From: Atlantibacter subterraneus
GTDB taxonomy: Bacteria; Pseudomonadota; Gammaproteobacteria; Enterobacterales; Enterobacteriaceae
Reading direction: 5' to 3'
Length of the DNA stretch: 64,000 nt
Assembly (NCBI RefSeq): GCF_007570865.1
Contig: NZ_VLPS01000009.1
Span: 248,001-312,000, forward strand
Position numbers and translations under genes: made by a program. Positions 61,188 through 64,000 of this stretch are shown here, piece by piece (the stretch's first letter is position 1; each line of letters begins with the position of its first letter). The notes under the pieces are model-generated. The model did no database searches, was not told where the DNA came from, and was given only the letters and a program-made list of their open reading frames with translations.

Positions 61188-62261
61188 TTATTTTTTGGCC
61201 GGTGCGTTATCGTCGTTGCGCATGATTGCGTCGGCCATCATGCCAATACTGATAGCAAAATAGTAAGAACGATTCCATGTCATCAGCGTACGGAAATTTT
61301 GCAACGCCATAAATCCCCTGTTCTGACCATCATCTGGAATGACGATCCAGGCGTTTTGCTGCCCATCGGGCTGGCGTGTGTTTTGTGGGAAGGTCACGCC
61401 AAGCGCCTGCCACTGGGCAACGGTTTTACGCTGTGCCGTTTTGGTCCCGGCTAACGCGGTATCGAAATCAGCAGGCAGTGTGACTTGCTGGCCCCACTCC
61501 CCGCCGCGCTTCCAGCCTTCGCTCGCCAGATAGTTGGCGCTGGAGGCGAACACGTCGTTAATGTTATTCCAGATATCCATTTTACCGTCACCGTCGCCAT
61601 CAGCGCCGTAGCGTAAGTAAGAGCTCGGCATAAACTGGTTTTGCCCCATCGCACCCGCCCAGGAGCCTTTCATCTGGCTGGCTTCGATATGCCCTTCATC
61701 CACCATCTTCAACGCCGCGATCAGCTCCTTAGTAAAGAAAGCTTCGCGACGCCCTTCAAAAGCCAGGCTCGCCAGGGCAGAGAAAATATCTTCGTCACCC
61801 TGCACTTTGCCGAAACGGCTTTCCAGCGCCCAGAGCGCGACCAGATACTGCGGCTGAACGCCGTAACGTTGCTCGGTGCGGCGCAGGATTTGCTGATGGG
61901 TGCGCATCTGGGTACGCGCTTCCGCGACTTTTTCAGGAGTAATCACGCGATTGAGATAGTCATCCAGCAGCACTTTTTGCTCGGGCTGGTTTTGATCGGA
62001 TTTCACCACATGCTCGACAAAGTGGATGGTGGCGAACGCCTGGTTAACCGTGGTTTCGCGAATGCCCTGCTGGCGCGCCTCGCGCTTGAGTTTCTCGACA
62101 AATTCCGAAAAGCCGTCGGGCTGGGCGGTTTGCGGTGCCTGCTGGGCGGCAGCGGCGGGCGACGAGGTTGCAGGGGTGGGGTCAGGCAACTGAGGGGTGG
62201 CGTGAAGATAACCCGCGAAAAGACAACTAAAAAGCGTTAACGCACTGACGGCAGATTTCAT
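61188..62261 (-). CDS. MltB-like lytic murein transglycosylase, 357 aa
   Basis: An SLT-2 family peptidoglycan lyase: the catalytic Glu is in LWALESRFGKV and the substrate loop GSWAGAMGQNQFMPSSY follows about 60 residues later. The signal peptide spans about residues 1-23 (ending LHA); a Cys in LFSC is only a poor lipobox, so secretion to the periplasm as a soluble protein is likelier than a lipoprotein. A Pro/Ala-rich spacer (about 25-50) precedes the domain. E. coli K-12 does not have this gene between ycgM and ycgL as I recall. GGGAAA precedes the ATG. Confidence 0.88.
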   Translation of the reverse strand: MKSAVSALTLFSCLFAGYLHATPQLPDPTPATSSPAAAAQQAPQTAQPDGFSEFVEKLKREARQQGIRETTVNQAFATIHFVEHVVKSDQNQPEQKVLLDDYLNRVITPEKVAEARTQMRTHQQILRRTEQRYGVQPQYLVALWALESRFGKVQGDEDIFSALASLAFEGRREAFFTKELIAALKMVDEGHIEASQMKGSWAGAMGQNQFMPSSYLRYGADGDGDGKMDIWNNINDVFASSANYLASEGWKRGGEWGQQVTLPADFDTALAGTKTAQRKTVAQWQALGVTFPQNTRQPDGQQNAWIVIPDDGQNRGFMALQNFRTLMTWNRSYYFAISIGMMADAIMRNDDNAPAKK

Positions 62262-62336
62262 AGGATTTCCCGGCTCATTGATCACAGGTTATCGTGCTTA
62301 ATGTAGCCAGGAAATCCTCATCGCGTGTTGCGAAAC

Positions 62337-62612
62337 TTATTTTTTGCTTTGCATTTCACGGTGCTGCTTTAACAAATCCTCCGGCGGCGGCGGAATTTGT
62401 AAATAAAAGCCCTGCTCCGTTAATGCCTTTTTAACTTTTTCCAGATCGGCAAAGGCTAATTTCTTTCTTCCATCAAGGGGAAATAACATCGCCAGCACGG
62501 GTTGACCGAAACTCTGCATCAAATCTTCCGGTACACGTGAAAAATCGTCCTTTTTTTCTACATAAAGATAAGTTTGATCGCGTTTGGCACTTCGATAAAT
62601 TGCACAAAACAT
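62337..62612 (-). CDS. ycgL: YcgL family protein, 91 aa
   Basis: A small conserved protein of unknown function (UPF0745). [23 protein letters not shown] at the start and [11 protein letters not shown] at the end match E. coli YcgL, though the E. coli annotation has a longer N terminus and tail. Divergent from minC, as in E. coli. Confidence 0.93.
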   Translation of the reverse strand: MFCAIYRSAKRDQTYLYVEKKDDFSRVPEDLMQSFGQPVLAMLFPLDGRKKLAFADLEKVKKALTEQGFYLQIPPPPEDLLKQHREMQSKK

Positions 62613-62738
62613 AGTTTTTACTCTGATTTCGCCGGGTGGTGACTTGCCTGAATATAGCCAGGACTATAACATGCCTCGAGGGTTTCGGAATATCATCCCA
62701 CCGTTGTGGGGATTATAACTGAATTGAGTAAGGCCAGG

Positions 62739-63431
62739 ATGTCAAACACGCCCATCGAGCTTAAAGGCAGTAGTTTCACGTTATCAGTGGTTCATTTGCA
62801 TGATGCGCACCCTGAGGTGATTCGCAAAGCACTGGAAGATAAAATTGCTCAGGCACCGGCCTTTTTAAAAAACGCGCCCGTGGTGGTCAATATTTCAAAT
62901 CTGGAAGGCAAGCTTAACTGGCAGGCATTACATGATGTCGTGCTGGCAAGCGGCCTTCATCTGGTCGGCATTAGCGGCTGCAAAGATGACGCGCTCAAGG
63001 CTGAAATCAGCCGGGCCGGCATTGCGTTGCTGACCGAAGGCAAAGACAAACCCGCACGTCCCGTTTCTCCTCCCGCTCCCGAACCTGTTGCGACACCCAT
63101 CACAAAAACGCGCTTAATTGATCTACCGGTACGTTCCGGGCAGCGAGTTTATGCGCCAAATTGTGATTTGATAGTCACTAACCACGTGAGCGCTGGCGCG
63201 GAGCTTATCGCCGATGGCAATATTCATGTCTACGGCATGATGCGCGGACGGGCACTGGCCGGAGCCAGTGGCGATCGGGATGCGCAAATATTTTGCACTA
63301 GCCTTGCGGCGGAGCTGGTCTCCATTGCGGGGGTTTACTGGCTGAGCGATCAAATCCCAGCCACTTATTCTGGCAAGGCGGCACGTCTGCAACTCGCGGA
63401 AAACGACTTGACCATTCAACCATTAAATTAA
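62739..63431 (+). CDS. minC: Septum-site determining protein MinC, 230 aa
   Basis: An inhibitor of FtsZ assembly that keeps division at mid-cell, together with MinD. The N-terminal domain (about 1-105) binds FtsZ; after a Pro-rich linker (about 108-125) the C-terminal beta-helix ([18 protein letters not shown]) binds MinD. The start ATG 62739 has AGGCCAGG upstream; an in-frame ATG at 62706 is not conserved. minD follows after 24 bases. Confidence 0.97.
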   Translation: MSNTPIELKGSSFTLSVVHLHDAHPEVIRKALEDKIAQAPAFLKNAPVVVNISNLEGKLNWQALHDVVLASGLHLVGISGCKDDALKAEISRAGIALLTEGKDKPARPVSPPAPEPVATPITKTRLIDLPVRSGQRVYAPNCDLIVTNHVSAGAELIADGNIHVYGMMRGRALAGASGDRDAQIFCTSLAAELVSIAGVYWLSDQIPATYSGKAARLQLAENDLTIQPLN

Positions 63432-63455
63432 GCCCTTTTAACAAGGAATTCCTTT

Positions 63456-64000
63456 ATGGCACGCATTATTGTTGTTACTTCGGGTAAAGGGGGCGTTGGG
63501 AAGACCACCTCCAGCGCGGCCATCGCTACGGGTTTGGCCCAGAAGGGAAGAAAAACCGTTGTTATCGATTTCGATATCGGCCTGCGTAATCTTGACCTGA
63601 TCATGGGGTGTGAACGTCGTGTCGTATACGATTTTGTTAACGTCATTCAGGGCGATGCTACGCTGAATCAGGCGCTGATCAAAGATAAGCGCACCGAGAA
63701 TCTCTATATTCTCCCCGCCTCGCAGACCCGCGATAAAGACGCGCTGACCCGCGACGGCGTAGGTAAAATTCTTGATGAACTCAAAAGCATGGACTTTGAG
63801 TTTGTGGTTTGCGACTCACCGGCAGGCATCGAAAGCGGCGCGCTGATGGCGCTCTATTTCGCCGATGAAGCGGTGATCACCACTAACCCGGAAGTCTCCT
63901 CAGTGCGCGACTCTGACCGCATTCTGGGCATTCTGGCGTCCAAATCCCGCCGCGCTGAGAACGGCGAAGCGCCGATTAAAGAGCATTTGCTGCTGACCCG
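63456..64000 (+). CDS. minD: Septum-site determining ATPase MinD (partial, 3' end outside the window)
   Basis: The first 181 codons of MinD. The deviant Walker A GKGGVGKTT is at residues 10-18, with Lys11 and Lys16. The Asp in VVCDSPAGIE is the Walker B region. MinD binds membrane as a dimer with ATP, recruits MinC and is released by MinE. AAGGAAT precedes the ATG. The C-terminal membrane helix and minE lie beyond the window. Confidence 0.97.
   Translation, partial: MARIIVVTSGKGGVGKTTSSAAIATGLAQKGRKTVVIDFDIGLRNLDLIMGCERRVVYDFVNVIQGDATLNQALIKDKRTENLYILPASQTRDKDALTRDGVGKILDELKSMDFEFVVCDSPAGIESGALMALYFADEAVITTNPEVSSVRDSDRILGILASKSRRAENGEAPIKEHLLLT

Overview
The window is a contiguous piece of an enterobacterial chromosome. 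Almost every backbone gene is collinear with, and close in length to, an Escherichia coli K-12 protein, while codon use is GC-richer than E. coli and several accessory genes are ones E. coli lacks. This suggests the Enterobacter/Kosakonia/Klebsiella side of the family; the species cannot be fixed by eye. No rRNA, tRNA, CRISPR array, insertion sequence or intact prophage was seen. All names and roles come from reading the sequence against remembered families; no database search was run.

Layout. (1) 1-8.3 kb is backbone: ydjA (cut by the window edge), sppA, ansA-pncA, yeaC, msrB, gapA, yeaD, yeaE. (2) 8.3-15.6 kb is a carbohydrate island between yeaE and mipA, which I recall as neighbours in E. 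coli. It holds a divergent LacI-type regulator, three Gfo/Idh/MocA oxidoreductases, a GPH-type sugar symporter and a cytoplasmic clan-A glycoside hydrolase. This looks like a self-contained system for importing, oxidising and cleaving an unknown glycoside. (3) 15.6-28.3 kb is mipA, yeaG-yeaH (with a sigma-54-type promoter), a classical autotransporter adhesin and a Kbp/YgaU-like protein where E. coli has yeaI-yeaJ, then yeaK, yeaL, nimR/nimT, a CTP-synthase-type glutamine amidotransferase relative, and yeaO. (4) 28.3-30.4 kb is an AT-rich accessory pocket of small genes: an unknown 89-aa protein, a BssS-like protein, an SOS-controlled DinI/MsgA-like protein and two unknown small proteins. It abuts the 3' end of icd, a known prophage attachment gene. 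(5) 30.5-55.9 kb is backbone: icd, rluE-nudJ-mnmA-hflD-purB, an extra TIM-barrel-like gene of unknown role, phoP-phoQ, roxA, pepT, potABCD, the lolCDE-nagK-cobB operon, mfd and ldtC. (6) 56-64 kb is fadR, nhaB, dsbB, an OrtT/GhoT-like membrane toxin, ydcH, ycgN, ycgM, an MltB-like lytic transglycosylase, ycgL, minC and the start of minD.

Regulatory sites readable directly include a CRP site upstream of gapA, a Cra-like site by yeaC, a sigma-54 promoter before yeaG, a LexA box on the dinI-like gene, a PurR box inside purB at the codons known for repression in E. coli, a PhoP box before phoP, and many intrinsic terminators. The most unusual regulatory feature is a 40-codon upstream reading frame with its own ribosome site. 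It ends two bases before potA, which has no ribosome site of its own, so the spermidine/putrescine transporter operon may be under leader-peptide control. The best candidates for undescribed biology are this potA leader peptide and the 9.6-15.6 kb glycoside island.
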